Assembly: GCF_024158745.1 (NCBI RefSeq)
Contig: NZ_JAMZAW010000010.1
Location: 124,001 to 188,000, forward strand
DNA: 64,000 bases
Source of the DNA: Paenibacillus tyrphae
Lineage (GTDB): Bacteria > Bacillota > Bacilli > Paenibacillales > NBRC-103111
Direction of reading: 5' to 3'
The translations under genes and the position numbers were made by a program. This document shows, piece after piece, positions 1 to 8,858 of this stretch. The stretch's first letter is position 1; every line of letters begins with the position of its first letter. The notes under the pieces were generated by a model, which saw only the letters and a list, made by a program, of their open reading frames with translations, was not told the origin of the DNA and did no database searches.

Positions 1-2964
1 TGACGGCTGGGTCGACAAGGCGGCTTCCGGCGCCGACAGCGCTTTGCGGTCCACTTTGCCGCTCGTGCTTAAAGGCAGCTTTTCCAGTCTCATGTAGCGG
101 GCCGGAACCATATAGGCAGGCAGCCAACGACCGAGATGCCCGGTCCACTCCTCATCTGGCCTCTCCTCGTCGGTTACCACATAAGCGACGAGACTTTCGA
201 GGCCGGACGAGTCTTCTTTCACCGCAACGGCAGCCCCTCGTACCGACGAATGCAGCAGCAGCGTCTTCTCGATTTCCTCCAGCTCGATCCGGAAGCCCCG
301 CAGCTTGACCTGCTGGTCGATCCGCCCCCGGAAGACGATATTTCCATCCTCCTGCCAGCGGGCCAAATCCCCTGTCCGGTACAGCTTCTCGCCCGGGCAG
401 AACGGATGGTCTACGAATTTGTGCGCCGTCAGCTCCGGCTGGTTCAAATAGCCTCTCGCCAGCCCTTTCCCGGCAAGACACAGCTCGCCGTCCACCCCGA
501 CCGGCTGCAGGTTCATATGCTCGTCGACAATGTACGCCCGCATGTTGCCGATCGGCTTCCCGATGGGCACCCGGTGCAGCTCTTCGCCGCCCGTGAAAGC
601 GAAGCCCGTTGCATAGATGGTCGCTTCCGTCGGGCCGTACAGATTGACCAGGCTCGCCTGCAGCCCCAAGGAATAAAATTTCTGGACCGTATGCGCTCCT
701 AGCGCCTCTCCGGCGGCAAACACATAGTTCAAGCTTTGCAGCGCAGGGGCAGCTTCCTTGCTCTCGGCCACATCCATAAACGATTGCAGCATGGACGGCG
801 CGAAATTCATATGCGTCACTTGATGACGCCTAATCGTCTCGATAATTCTTGCTGGCTCCTTCTCGGCTCCCGGCTCCAGAATGACGAGCTTGCCGCCCGT
901 AAAGAAGCAGCCGAACAATTCGCTCATGGACACGTCAAAGGTAAACGACGTTTTGAGCAGATACGCGTCTTCCTGCTCCAAAGGAAACAATCTCTGCAAA
1001 TGGGCCAGCGTATTGACGAGCGAGCTGTGCTCCACCATGACCCCTTTGGGCTTACCGGTCGAGCCCGACGTATACAGGATATACGCCAGATCACTCGGGA
1101 CGCTCACACGGCCGAGATTCGAGCTATCCCCTTCGGCCTTCTCGTCGATCGCAAGCGTCGGAACGGGCAGGCCGCTTTCCGCCGTTTCGGCCTCGCCGGA
1201 CGGAACAAGCAGGACGCGGGCTCCGCTGTCCTCCAGCATGAACCGCTTGCGCTCCTCCGGGAACCCGGGATCGATGGGAAGATACGCTCCCCCGGCTTTA
1301 AGCACCGCGAGGATGCCGATCATCATGGCAAACGACCGTTCCGTCATGACCCCGACGACGCTTTCGGCGGTGACTCCATGGTCCCGCAGCGTGCGGGCCA
1401 GCCGGTTCGCCCGGGCGTTCAGCTCCCCGTAGGTCATCGTCCGCTCGCCGAAGGCCAAGGCGACACGTTCCGGCGTCTTCTCCGCCTGCGCTTCGAACAG
1501 CTCGTGAACGCAGACATCGCGGGGGTAGTCCGCCTCGGTCCGGGTCCACTCGTTCAGCAGCTTTTTGCGCTCCTGCGGGTCCAGCATATCCAGCTCTTTC
1601 ACTTGCACCTCGGGATGCTCCACAAGCTTCCTCAGCAAGTTTACGTACAGCTCCATCAAGTGCCGGACGGTTTCCCGGCGGAACAGGTCCGTATTATATT
1701 CCAACCGCATTTCCATCGCGTCATCCTGCTGATGGATGTTGAGCAGCAGGTCCACCTGGGTCGCGTCCAGCACCGGCTCCTCCCAAGCCTCCTCCGCACC
1801 GGCGAACGTCGCTTTTTCCTTGGCGGTGCTGACGAGGTTGAACATGGCGCGATACAGCGGGTTGCGCACGCTGCGCCGCTCCGGGTTCAGCTTCTGGATC
1901 AGCCGTTCGAACGGATAATCCTGCATATAGTACGCCTCGTCGACTTTGTCGTGCACGCGCTTCAGCAGCTCGTCAAAGGCCGCTTCCCCGTCCACCTCCA
2001 TCCGGATCGCCACAGTGTTGACGAAGAAGCCTGCGGCCTGGGCCAGGCTGGAGCTGTAATGCCTTCCCGAAAATACCGTCCCGACGACGACTTCCTGCTG
2101 GCGGGAGCACTTCTGCAACAGCACGTAATAAGCGCACAGCAACGCCGAGAAAGGAATCACCTTATGCCGCACGCAGAGCGACCGCAGCTTTTTCACCAGA
2201 TCGCCCGGCAGCGCCCGAATTTCAAGCGCTCCCCGGAAGCTGAGCTGCGCCGGCTCCTGGAAATCCGTCGGCAGATCGAGCACCGGCAGCTCTCCTTGAA
2301 ACTGCTTGAGCCAATAAGCCTCCTGCTCCTGCGTATGCGCCTCGTCGAAATTCGCCCGCTGCCAGTGCACGTAATCCGCGTAATCGACCGCGAGCGGCTT
2401 GAGCTCTTCCCCGCCGATCACGCCCATACGCGCGTTGTAGAATGCTTTTAAATCGCGCCAAAGGAGCTGGAACGTCGTCTCGTCGGAAATAATATGGTGC
2501 AGCTTCAATATGACGAGACACTCGGCTGCTCCCGCGCCTCCCATCGGCAAGACGATCACTTGGAACAGCGGATCGCCACTCACCTCAATCGGTTCCCGGC
2601 ACACTTCCGCCAGCTTCCGCAACGCCGCTTCATCCTGCAGCTCCGCCTCCTCCGACGAACCGTCGATCCGTTGGAAAATCGCTTCCAGCGTCTGATCGAA
2701 CGTTTGAACCGGAGCGCCGTTCTCATAGCTCACTCTCGTCCGCAGCGCCGTATGCCGGCCGATCAAGTCGCCCACCGCCTGGCGCAAGGCCTCCGGATCG
2801 ATGTCCCCCGTCACGCGCTTGCAGGAAATTTTGTTCCACAGCGTGCTGCCCGGCAGCAGCTCAGAGAGGTACAGCACCCGCTCCTGCTGGAAGGAAAGTG
2901 GATAGCTCGGCTGCTCGCTTTGACGCAATATCGCCGGGTACTTGCGTTTTGCCCGTTTCGTCAT
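1..2964 (-). CDS. Nonribosomal peptide synthetase (condensation-adenylation), C-terminus cut by window edge
   Basis: Open for 988 codons from ATG at 2964 to the window edge. The first ~430 residues are a condensation domain; its active-site motif reads HHIISDE, so the catalytic second His and the Asp are present but the usual final Gly is Glu. An adenylation domain follows: YTSGSTGKPKG (core A3) near 1050-1080, FDVSMSELF (A4), LYGPTEATIYA (A5), a YRTGDL motif, and a terminal Lys in SGKVDRKAL (A10). By eye the substrate-pocket residues are about D-V-S-N-F-A-L-I-Y; I cannot match this to a known substrate. The carrier domain must lie beyond the edge. It is the last visible gene of a nine-gene minus-strand operon, 27 bp after the acyl-CoA dehydrogenase. 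Starting with a C domain, it should accept an upstream acyl or peptidyl unit. Confidence 0.93.
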   Translation of the reverse strand, partial: MTKRAKRKYPAILRQSEQPSYPLSFQQERVLYLSELLPGSTLWNKISCKRVTGDIDPEALRQAVGDLIGRHTALRTRVSYENGAPVQTFDQTLEAIFQRIDGSSEEAELQDEAALRKLAEVCREPIEVSGDPLFQVIVLPMGGAGAAECLVILKLHHIISDETTFQLLWRDLKAFYNARMGVIGGEELKPLAVDYADYVHWQRANFDEAHTQEQEAYWLKQFQGELPVLDLPTDFQEPAQLSFRGALEIRALPGDLVKKLRSLCVRHKVIPFSALLCAYYVLLQKCSRQQEVVVGTVFSGRHYSSSLAQAAGFFVNTVAIRMEVDGEAAFDELLKRVHDKVDEAYYMQDYPFERLIQKLNPERRSVRNPLYRAMFNLVSTAKEKATFAGAEEAWEEPVLDATQVDLLLNIHQQDDAMEMRLEYNTDLFRRETVRHLMELYVNLLRKLVEHPEVQVKELDMLDPQERKKLLNEWTRTEADYPRDVCVHELFEAQAEKTPERVALAFGERTMTYGELNARANRLARTLRDHGVTAESVVGVMTERSFAMMIGILAVLKAGGAYLPIDPGFPEERKRFMLEDSGARVLLVPSGEAETAESGLPVPTLAIDEKAEGDSSNLGRVSVPSDLAYILYTSGSTGKPKGVMVEHSSLVNTLAHLQRLFPLEQEDAYLLKTSFTFDVSMSELFGCFFTGGKLVILEPGAEKEPARIIETIRRHQVTHMNFAPSMLQSFMDVAESKEAAPALQSLNYVFAAGEALGAHTVQKFYSLGLQASLVNLYGPTEATIYATGFAFTGGEELHRVPIGKPIGNMRAYIVDEHMNLQPVGVDGELCLAGKGLARGYLNQPELTAHKFVDHPFCPGEKLYRTGDLARWQEDGNIVFRGRIDQQVKLRGFRIELEEIEKTLLLHSSVRGAAVAVKEDSSGLESLVAYVVTDEERPDEEWTGHLGRWLPAYMVPARYMRLEKLPLSTSGKVDRKALSAPEAALSTQPS

Positions 2965-2991
2965 GAGATTCATCCTTTCGTCCTGGTTTCC

Positions 2992-4152
2992 TTAAGAGCT
3001 TCGGCTCCCTCGCTTGATGAGTTCGTCCGCGATGATCAACCGCTGAATTTCCGACGTTCCGTCTCCGATCTCCGTCAGCTTCGCATCCCGGAAAAATCGC
3101 TCCAACGGCAGGTCTCTGGAGTAGCCGTACCCGCCGAACAGCTGAATCGCATCCTTCGTCACTTGGGTCGCCATCTCCGAGGCGAACAGCTTGGCCTCCG
3201 ACGCCTCCTTCGCATATTTTTCTCCGTTGTCTTTCATCCGGGCCGCTTTTTGCAGCAGCAGATCGGCGGCATTGATGTTCATCTCCATATCGGCCAACAT
3301 ATTTTTCACCGACTGAAAATGGTAAAGATATTGATCGAACTGCTTTCTTTGCTTGACGTAGCTGATACAGTACTGCTTGGCTTCTTCCGCAATGCCGACG
3401 GCGATCGCCGCCATCCCCAGCCTGGCGCTAACGAGCGTCTGGTGCAGGATGTCCAGACCGAAATTTTTTCGCCCGATGAGGCAGGTCTTCGGAACCTTGA
3501 CGCCGTCCAGAATCAGCTCGCCCGTATCGGAGCTTCGCATCCCGAGCTTCCGCTCTTTTTTGCCGGACGTGGACAGGCCTTCCATCCCTTTTTCCAGCAA
3601 AAATACGCTGATGCCGAGCAGCTTCTTCTCCGGCGCCGTCTTGGCGGGCACGATGTAATAATCCGCGTAGTTGCCATTCGTCACAAAAATTTTCGAACCG
3701 TCGAGCACATAATGATCGTCCGCTTCGACCGCCTTCGTCTGCATCGACGACATATCCGACCCGCTGCCGGGCTCCGTGAGCGCGAAAGCGCCGATTTTTT
3801 CCCCGGAGAGCATAGGCTGCAAATAGCGCGCTTTCTGCTCTTCCGTGCCGAAGGCGCTGACTGGGTTGCAGGTTAAGCTGGTGTGCGCGACGACGGTCAT
3901 GGCGGTGGAGGCGCACGCCTTGGCCAGCTCCTTCACGAAGCCGGTATACGTATCGTAGTCCAGCTCCAAGCCTCCGTATTCCTTCGGATACGGAATGCCC
4001 AGCAGACCGAGACGTCCCATTTCCCGGACATTGTCCAGCGGAAATTGCTCGCGCTCATCCGTTTCGCTGGCGATGGGCCGGACCTTTCGCTTAATGAACG
4101 TGTCGGCCGTATCAAAAACCGCCTTCCGCACTTCCCCGTATTCCAGTTCCAT
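2992..4152 (-). CDS. Acyl-CoA dehydrogenase family flavoprotein of the NRPS cluster
   Basis: A full-length (386 aa) FAD acyl-CoA dehydrogenase: N-terminal helical domain, central beta domain with FALTEPGSGSDMSS and FVTNG, and C-terminal four-helix domain with QLFGGYGYSRD. The ATG at 4152 follows GAGTGTGAGG and lies 4 bp after the asnB-like stop; an upstream ATG (4188) would overlap that gene by 32 bp. The usual catalytic Glu position (YEGT/GEGT in family members) reads IGDGTSEIQR, so Asp replaces Glu. Family members oxidise the alpha-beta bond of thioesters and pass electrons to ETF, and both ETF subunits are in this operon. With the ligase and carrier protein it probably desaturates a carrier-bound acyl or aminoacyl group, as PltE/RedW-type enzymes do, rather than serving beta-oxidation. 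The substrate is inferred. Confidence 0.9.
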   Translation of the reverse strand: MELEYGEVRKAVFDTADTFIKRKVRPIASETDEREQFPLDNVREMGRLGLLGIPYPKEYGGLELDYDTYTGFVKELAKACASTAMTVVAHTSLTCNPVSAFGTEEQKARYLQPMLSGEKIGAFALTEPGSGSDMSSMQTKAVEADDHYVLDGSKIFVTNGNYADYYIVPAKTAPEKKLLGISVFLLEKGMEGLSTSGKKERKLGMRSSDTGELILDGVKVPKTCLIGRKNFGLDILHQTLVSARLGMAAIAVGIAEEAKQYCISYVKQRKQFDQYLYHFQSVKNMLADMEMNINAADLLLQKAARMKDNGEKYAKEASEAKLFASEMATQVTKDAIQLFGGYGYSRDLPLERFFRDAKLTEIGDGTSEIQRLIIADELIKRGSRSS

Positions 4153-4156
4153 ATCC

Positions 4157-5932
4157 TCACACTCCAAACGTTTTGTGCCAGCATTCAAGCGCGATCAAAG
4201 CGTGCGACGTTCTGAAAATCGCCAGATTGTCCATGTGCTCATACCCGTTCTTTTTGTTGAAAAAATCGTTCGCCGCCTGTTTGTCGAAGTAAGCGGAAAT
4301 TTTGGAATTGCCCGATTGAATCAGCTCGTTGGCGATGTTTTTCTGGACGACGACCGATTTCGGATCGACCGGGAACGGAAACGGCCGTTTCTTCCGCTCG
4401 ACGATTTCCGCCGGCAGCAGGTCTCTGGCGATTTCTTTTAAGATAATTTTCTCCTTGCCGTCCTTGAGCTTGTAGGCTGACGGAATATTCGCCACATAGT
4501 CGACGATGCGGTAATCGAGAAAAGGAACCCGCGCCTCGATGCCCGAGGCCATGCTCGTTTTGTCCTGCCGTTCCAGCATTTCCAGCAAATAAAGCTTGAT
4601 GAACAAGTACAGCACTTTGTTCAGCTCGTCGTCTGTCTCGAACCGGGAGGTCATGTCGCGCAAAGCCGTGGATACGTTTTCCTTGAACCGGGTTTGTCGG
4701 GCAACGTCGGGATTCAGCAAGCCGGACACCTCTTGGAGATACGGCGCCCAAGGAAATTCCGTGAGCTGGCTTGCCGGCTTGTGGTTCAAGAAAAAGAAAT
4801 AGCCGCCGAACAGCTCATCCGACCCTTCGCCCGACAGGACGACCGTGACGTCGCTTTTTAACCTCTGATACAGCAGGTACACGGAAGGGGTCGTCAGGTC
4901 GACAGGCTTTTCCACGTGCCAGGTCGTCTTTTCCATCATGTCGTGGTAGTCCTCCGGCCGGAAAATAAACTCTTTATGATCGGTTTGCAAGGCGTCCGCC
5001 ATTAGCCGGGCGTAGATCGTATCCGAGTTTGCCCCCGCCACCTCGCTGTTCTTGCCGTATTCCATCGAAAATGTTTTCAGCCGGTGGGTCGCATGCCCCG
5101 CAGCGAGGGCGGTAATTAAGCTGGAGTCCAGCCCTCCGCTGAGCAGGGAGCCGAACGGCACGTCGCTCATCAGCCGCATGCGCACCGACTCTTGAAGAAG
5201 CGCATGCGTGTGCTCCTTGTAATCGTCGAACGTCCGAGGCTCTTCCGCCGACTGCCGCAAAGCGATATCCCAGTACGGAATAAGCCGCTTCGTCTTGTTG
5301 TGGAACAGCAGCGTATGGCCCGGCGGAACGGACTGAATGTGCTTGAACATCGTATGCCCGTTTAAGAGCGCGGTGCAAAATAAATATTCGGGAATGGCCG
5401 CCGGCTCCGCCTCCGCCCGGACATCCGGGTGCTGCAGGATCGCTTTGACCTCCGACGCGAACAGCAGCGTTTTATCGGACAAGCTGTAGTAAAGCGGCTT
5501 CACCCCCAGCCGGTCGCGGGCCAGAAAGAGTGTCTCCGCCTTCTCGTCCCAGATCGCAAAAGCAAACATGCCGTTGAACCTGCGCACGCAGTCCGGTCCG
5601 TACTCCTCATAGCTGTGCACGATGACCTCGGTGTCGCAGTCCGTCACGAAGCGATGGCCTTTGTTCTCCAGATCGCGCTTCAGCTCGCGGAAATTGTAAA
5701 TCTCGCCGTTGTAGGTAACCCAGACGGTATGGTCCTCGTTCGTCATCGGCTGCTTGCCGTTCTGGAGATCGATGACCGACAGTCGCCGGTGCCCGAGCCC
5801 GATAAACGTATCGACGAACACGCCCTCGCCGTCCGGACCGCGATGCTTCAGCGCCTCGTTCATCCGGTTCAGCACCGCTTCCGAGACGGGCGATTCCTTC
5901 CCATAGTGGTACGCTCCGCAAATGCCGCACAT
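4157..5932 (-). CDS. asnB: AsnB-like glutamine-hydrolysing amidotransferase
   Basis: 591 aa, starting MCGICG, so Cys2 is the nucleophile of the N-terminal glutaminase (Ntn) domain; GHRRLSVIDL, NGEIYNF and the CDTEVI segment follow. The C-terminal synthetase domain has the PP-loop SGGLDSS and GSDELFGGY. Start at 5932 has a strong AAAGGAGGG site 8 bases upstream. AsnB enzymes make asparagine by adenylating aspartate and adding ammonia from glutamine. Inside NRPS clusters such paralogues often amidate or cyclise a pathway intermediate. It lies between the radical SAM gene and the acyl-CoA dehydrogenase, so a cluster-specific role, or supply of amide nitrogen, is likelier than a housekeeping one. 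The substrate cannot be read from sequence. Confidence 0.9.
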   Translation of the reverse strand: MCGICGAYHYGKESPVSEAVLNRMNEALKHRGPDGEGVFVDTFIGLGHRRLSVIDLQNGKQPMTNEDHTVWVTYNGEIYNFRELKRDLENKGHRFVTDCDTEVIVHSYEEYGPDCVRRFNGMFAFAIWDEKAETLFLARDRLGVKPLYYSLSDKTLLFASEVKAILQHPDVRAEAEPAAIPEYLFCTALLNGHTMFKHIQSVPPGHTLLFHNKTKRLIPYWDIALRQSAEEPRTFDDYKEHTHALLQESVRMRLMSDVPFGSLLSGGLDSSLITALAAGHATHRLKTFSMEYGKNSEVAGANSDTIYARLMADALQTDHKEFIFRPEDYHDMMEKTTWHVEKPVDLTTPSVYLLYQRLKSDVTVVLSGEGSDELFGGYFFFLNHKPASQLTEFPWAPYLQEVSGLLNPDVARQTRFKENVSTALRDMTSRFETDDELNKVLYLFIKLYLLEMLERQDKTSMASGIEARVPFLDYRIVDYVANIPSAYKLKDGKEKIILKEIARDLLPAEIVERKKRPFPFPVDPKSVVVQKNIANELIQSGNSKISAYFDKQAANDFFNKKNGYEHMDNLAIFRTSHALIALECWHKTFGV

Positions 5933-5972
5933 TGGGGTTCCCTCCTTTCGGTTCCGTGTAGCGGATCAGAAG

Positions 5973-7799
5973 TCAGAAATAATACCAGATCGTCTTGTAA
6001 TCGTCCGGATTTTCCCCCAAGGCTTCCAATCGGCGCAGGAAATCGTATATCGGCGTATCCTTGTACACGTACGTATTGACCGGGGCCATATATTTTTCCC
6101 ATGGATAAAATTCGTAAATCCGGCTCCCGTCGTTCAAAATCATAATGATTTCATGATCCTGCCAAGCGTTCAGCTCGTTCTTCCCGAGCGTAGGCACGTT
6201 GAACACCGGTTTGTCGGTCCGCACCAGCCCTGGCATTAACCGCGCCTCCTCCTTCTGTTCCTGAAGCAGCCGGGCCACGGGCACCTTGAAGTCCGCCGTC
6301 TCCTCTTTTCCCTTCAGATTGAACAGATAGTAAGGCGAAATGCCGATCCCCTTCAGCGATTCCCGCAAAAAGCAGGTCTCGAACTTCCGGCAATTTTGCA
6401 TGGTGAACACCTGCTGGTTATACACGTCGATGCCGAGCGTCTTGATGTTCCGCATCGCGTCCGCCATTTCTTGCGAAATTTCATACGGGTGCTGCACATG
6501 GGTAACCAGCGTAATCGTCTGCTCCGGAGGCCGGTGATACGTTCGCAGAATCGCCAGCAGCTCCTCGTCGAAGCGCATGGGCGCCGTGACGAGCGTCCGC
6601 GTGCCGATGCGGATACGCTTGATGTGCTTCATTTCCGCGAACGTCTGCAAAATGGACGCGATCTTGTCATTGCTGACGGCCAGCGGGTCCCCGCCTGTGA
6701 TCAGCACCTCGCTAATGCCCGGGTTCGCCCGGAACCACTCGTACGCTTCCGCCAAATTGTGAATCGCCGGATCGGCTTTGCCGCAGGAATCCTCCGCCAG
6801 CTCCCAGTTTCTTTGGCAGTAGATGCAGATTTGCGGGCACCATAGGTAAGGCTTGACGATCGCAATCTGCGAATATCTTCGGGTCACAAAGTCGGTGGGC
6901 GAGGTGTCCATCTCGTGCATAAAATCCAGCTCTTCCTTCGGGAGCAGCCTCGCTTCCAGCATTTTGTCCAGATAGATCCGGTTCGGAATGACCTGTGCCC
7001 GCAGACTCCGGTCGTGCCGATGCCGATCCGCCTTGGGATCGGGGTCCATCAAAGACAGGTAGAACGGTGTGATCTCGCAAGGAATCCCCTGCGCCATCGC
7101 CGCATCGATGCACGCTTTCTCTTCGGCGGTCAGCTCGATGATCTCGCCGATTTTGCCGGCATCGCGGAAACGGTGCTTGAACTGCCAGCGGTAATTCGTC
7201 CAGTCCTGCTCCGTCGCTCCCAGCGCCTGCAAAATCCGATGCCGATGCTCCTCCCTGCGCCGGACGACCTCGTCGTCCAGTCCGGTTTTATAACCGTTCT
7301 TGCGGATAAAACCGGCATACTGGTCCGCTTTCACATTGAGCAACTCGGACCGAACGACGGCCGCCTCGCGCCCTTCCAGATGCATGAAGGCCGGAACCTC
7401 GCGCTTGCAAATGCCCGATTTCGAATAAATTCCCGAAAGGCCGATCACCCCCTTGAACAAATGCTTCATTTCCACGAGAAACGCATCCGTCACCTCGGGC
7501 CACTCCAGCCGCCGCCAATGCTCGGCAGCCAGCTTCCATAAGGTGTCCAGGCAGCTGTGCTTCGTTTTGTGCTCGTTGCTTTCCGAAATAATGCTTTTGA
7601 ATACCGTAATGCAGTCCCGGGTATTTTTCTTTTCCAACGGATGCAGCGGGCAGTCGGCTCGCCGCACTTTGTCCTCGCATTCATTCAAGTAGCCGAACAT
7701 CCGGCTGCGGGCGTCGGATAACGTCTCGCTGTCGACGAGCAATCGCAGAATATCCGGATTGGCGTCCAGCAGCTCGGAAATTTTCTCATGAGTAGCCAT
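5973..7799 (-). CDS. KamA-family radical SAM aminomutase with long N-terminal extension
   Basis: 608 aa from ATG at 7799 (GGAGG six bases upstream); an in-frame ATG 18 bp earlier lacks a site. The radical SAM cluster motif CPQICIYC (CX3CX2C) lies near residues 319-327, preceded by RYSQIAIVKPYLW, with ITGGDPL downstream as in lysine/glutamate/arginine 2,3-aminomutases. The probable PLP lysine is in NVPTLGKNEL; canonical KamA has a glycine-rich GGGGK here. Typical KamA is about 420 aa; this has roughly 190 extra N-terminal residues plus a C-terminal tail ending IWYYF. The family moves an amino group from alpha to beta carbon using SAM, [4Fe-4S] and PLP. In an NRPS operon it probably supplies a beta-amino acid. 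Identity of the amino acid is unknown. Confidence 0.88.
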   Translation of the reverse strand: MATHEKISELLDANPDILRLLVDSETLSDARSRMFGYLNECEDKVRRADCPLHPLEKKNTRDCITVFKSIISESNEHKTKHSCLDTLWKLAAEHWRRLEWPEVTDAFLVEMKHLFKGVIGLSGIYSKSGICKREVPAFMHLEGREAAVVRSELLNVKADQYAGFIRKNGYKTGLDDEVVRRREEHRHRILQALGATEQDWTNYRWQFKHRFRDAGKIGEIIELTAEEKACIDAAMAQGIPCEITPFYLSLMDPDPKADRHRHDRSLRAQVIPNRIYLDKMLEARLLPKEELDFMHEMDTSPTDFVTRRYSQIAIVKPYLWCPQICIYCQRNWELAEDSCGKADPAIHNLAEAYEWFRANPGISEVLITGGDPLAVSNDKIASILQTFAEMKHIKRIRIGTRTLVTAPMRFDEELLAILRTYHRPPEQTITLVTHVQHPYEISQEMADAMRNIKTLGIDVYNQQVFTMQNCRKFETCFLRESLKGIGISPYYLFNLKGKEETADFKVPVARLLQEQKEEARLMPGLVRTDKPVFNVPTLGKNELNAWQDHEIIMILNDGSRIYEFYPWEKYMAPVNTYVYKDTPIYDFLRRLEALGENPDDYKTIWYYF

Positions 7800-7835
7800 A
7801 AGCAGCCTCCGCCCCATAACGTGAATTGGCCACGC

Positions 7836-8837
7836 TCAGCTCAGCAATTGCTCTTCCACCTGCTCGGCGAGCCGCAGCGCTTTTTCCTCCGGGTCCTCGA
7901 CGCGCTTCAGCGCCTCTTCCCGGGTAATGATGCCCTGCCGCACCAGCAAGCTCATTTCAAAATCGTACGGATGAAAACGATGAACCTGCTTGTGCTTGAC
8001 GATCCCCAGCGAATTCAACCGGCAATTCGTCGAATTCGGATCAACGTCCTCCGGCTTGGTCCATCCCAGCTCCCGGATCGTACGGTAAATTTCGTCCTCC
8101 TGGTACCCAATAATCGGGAAAGCGTTGATCGTATAAGGAAACGGGTTTGTTCTGTACTCGTCCTTATCCAGCATGAGGTACGGATACACGTCGTCCCCCA
8201 CGCGCTCCGCGAGCGGCTTGAACAAATTTTTGCGCAGCTCGTACGGAATTTTGTTGTCCTGAAATAGGATTTCGTTCTCGGATTGAATCAATTGCCCCGG
8301 GCTGTTGCCCAGCATGACCATCGGAATTCCTTTTTCGATGGCGACACGCAAACACATGTTTGTTACAATGCGTATGCAAGAGATGCAGATACCGCTGCCG
8401 AACTGCGTCAGATGGGTCGGGTAAACCTCGGGCGCCGAGCTCTGCAAAAAAATTTGCTTCATCAGGTCGTACCGGGGCCGGACAATTGTATGATCCACAT
8501 TCAAGCGGTTCAGCACCGTGCGCATGTTTACAAACGAAGCTTCCGACATGAAGCCGTTGTCGAGCGTCACAGCGAGCATGCGAAGCCCGTACTTTTCCTT
8601 GAGCGTATGAATCAGGAACGTGCTGTCCTTCCCTCCGCTGTAGGCGACCAGCGCATCGTACTTCCGGTTCTGCGCTTTGCATTCGCGGATGATTTCATCC
8701 AGCTTCGCCTGAAGCTTGGGGAGCGACGGAACGGGCTGTTTCCCGCTCTGCTTGCTGCAAAAGGAGCAGACGCCTTCGGAATCGAACGTGATTCCGGGGT
8801 AGGTTTCGGGCATCACGCATAAGGTGCACCGTTTCAC
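7836..8837 (-). CDS. PP-loop ATP pyrophosphatase of the WbpG/N-acetyl-sugar amidotransferase type
   Basis: 333 aa, GTG start (8837) behind AAAGGGG. Four N-terminal cysteines (C4, C7, C24, C27) form a probable zinc site of the CTLCVMPE type, followed by the PP-loop SGGKDS at residues 67-72. This combination is typical of WbpG/PseA-like enzymes that convert a carbonyl to an amidine on nonulosonate or N-acetyl sugars, using ammonia from a glutaminase partner. No sugar-biosynthesis or HisH-like genes are adjacent; the neighbours are the radical SAM gene and the AMP ligase, with an AsnB-like glutaminase two genes on. I infer a tailoring step such as amidine, amide or thioamide formation on the peptide precursor. 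Family assignment is good; reaction is open. Confidence 0.85.
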   Translation of the reverse strand: MKRCTLCVMPETYPGITFDSEGVCSFCSKQSGKQPVPSLPKLQAKLDEIIRECKAQNRKYDALVAYSGGKDSTFLIHTLKEKYGLRMLAVTLDNGFMSEASFVNMRTVLNRLNVDHTIVRPRYDLMKQIFLQSSAPEVYPTHLTQFGSGICISCIRIVTNMCLRVAIEKGIPMVMLGNSPGQLIQSENEILFQDNKIPYELRKNLFKPLAERVGDDVYPYLMLDKDEYRTNPFPYTINAFPIIGYQEDEIYRTIRELGWTKPEDVDPNSTNCRLNSLGIVKHKQVHRFHPYDFEMSLLVRQGIITREEALKRVEDPEEKALRLAEQVEEQLLS

Positions 8838-8858
8838 GATTGGGTTCCCCTTTCTGAA

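Noticed and set aside
736..3876. Long plus-strand open frames (736-2451 and 2494-3876)
   Set aside because: They are antisense to the NRPS and acyl-CoA dehydrogenase genes, Arg/His/Leu-rich, and have no domain or ribosome site; a by-product of GC-rich codon use.
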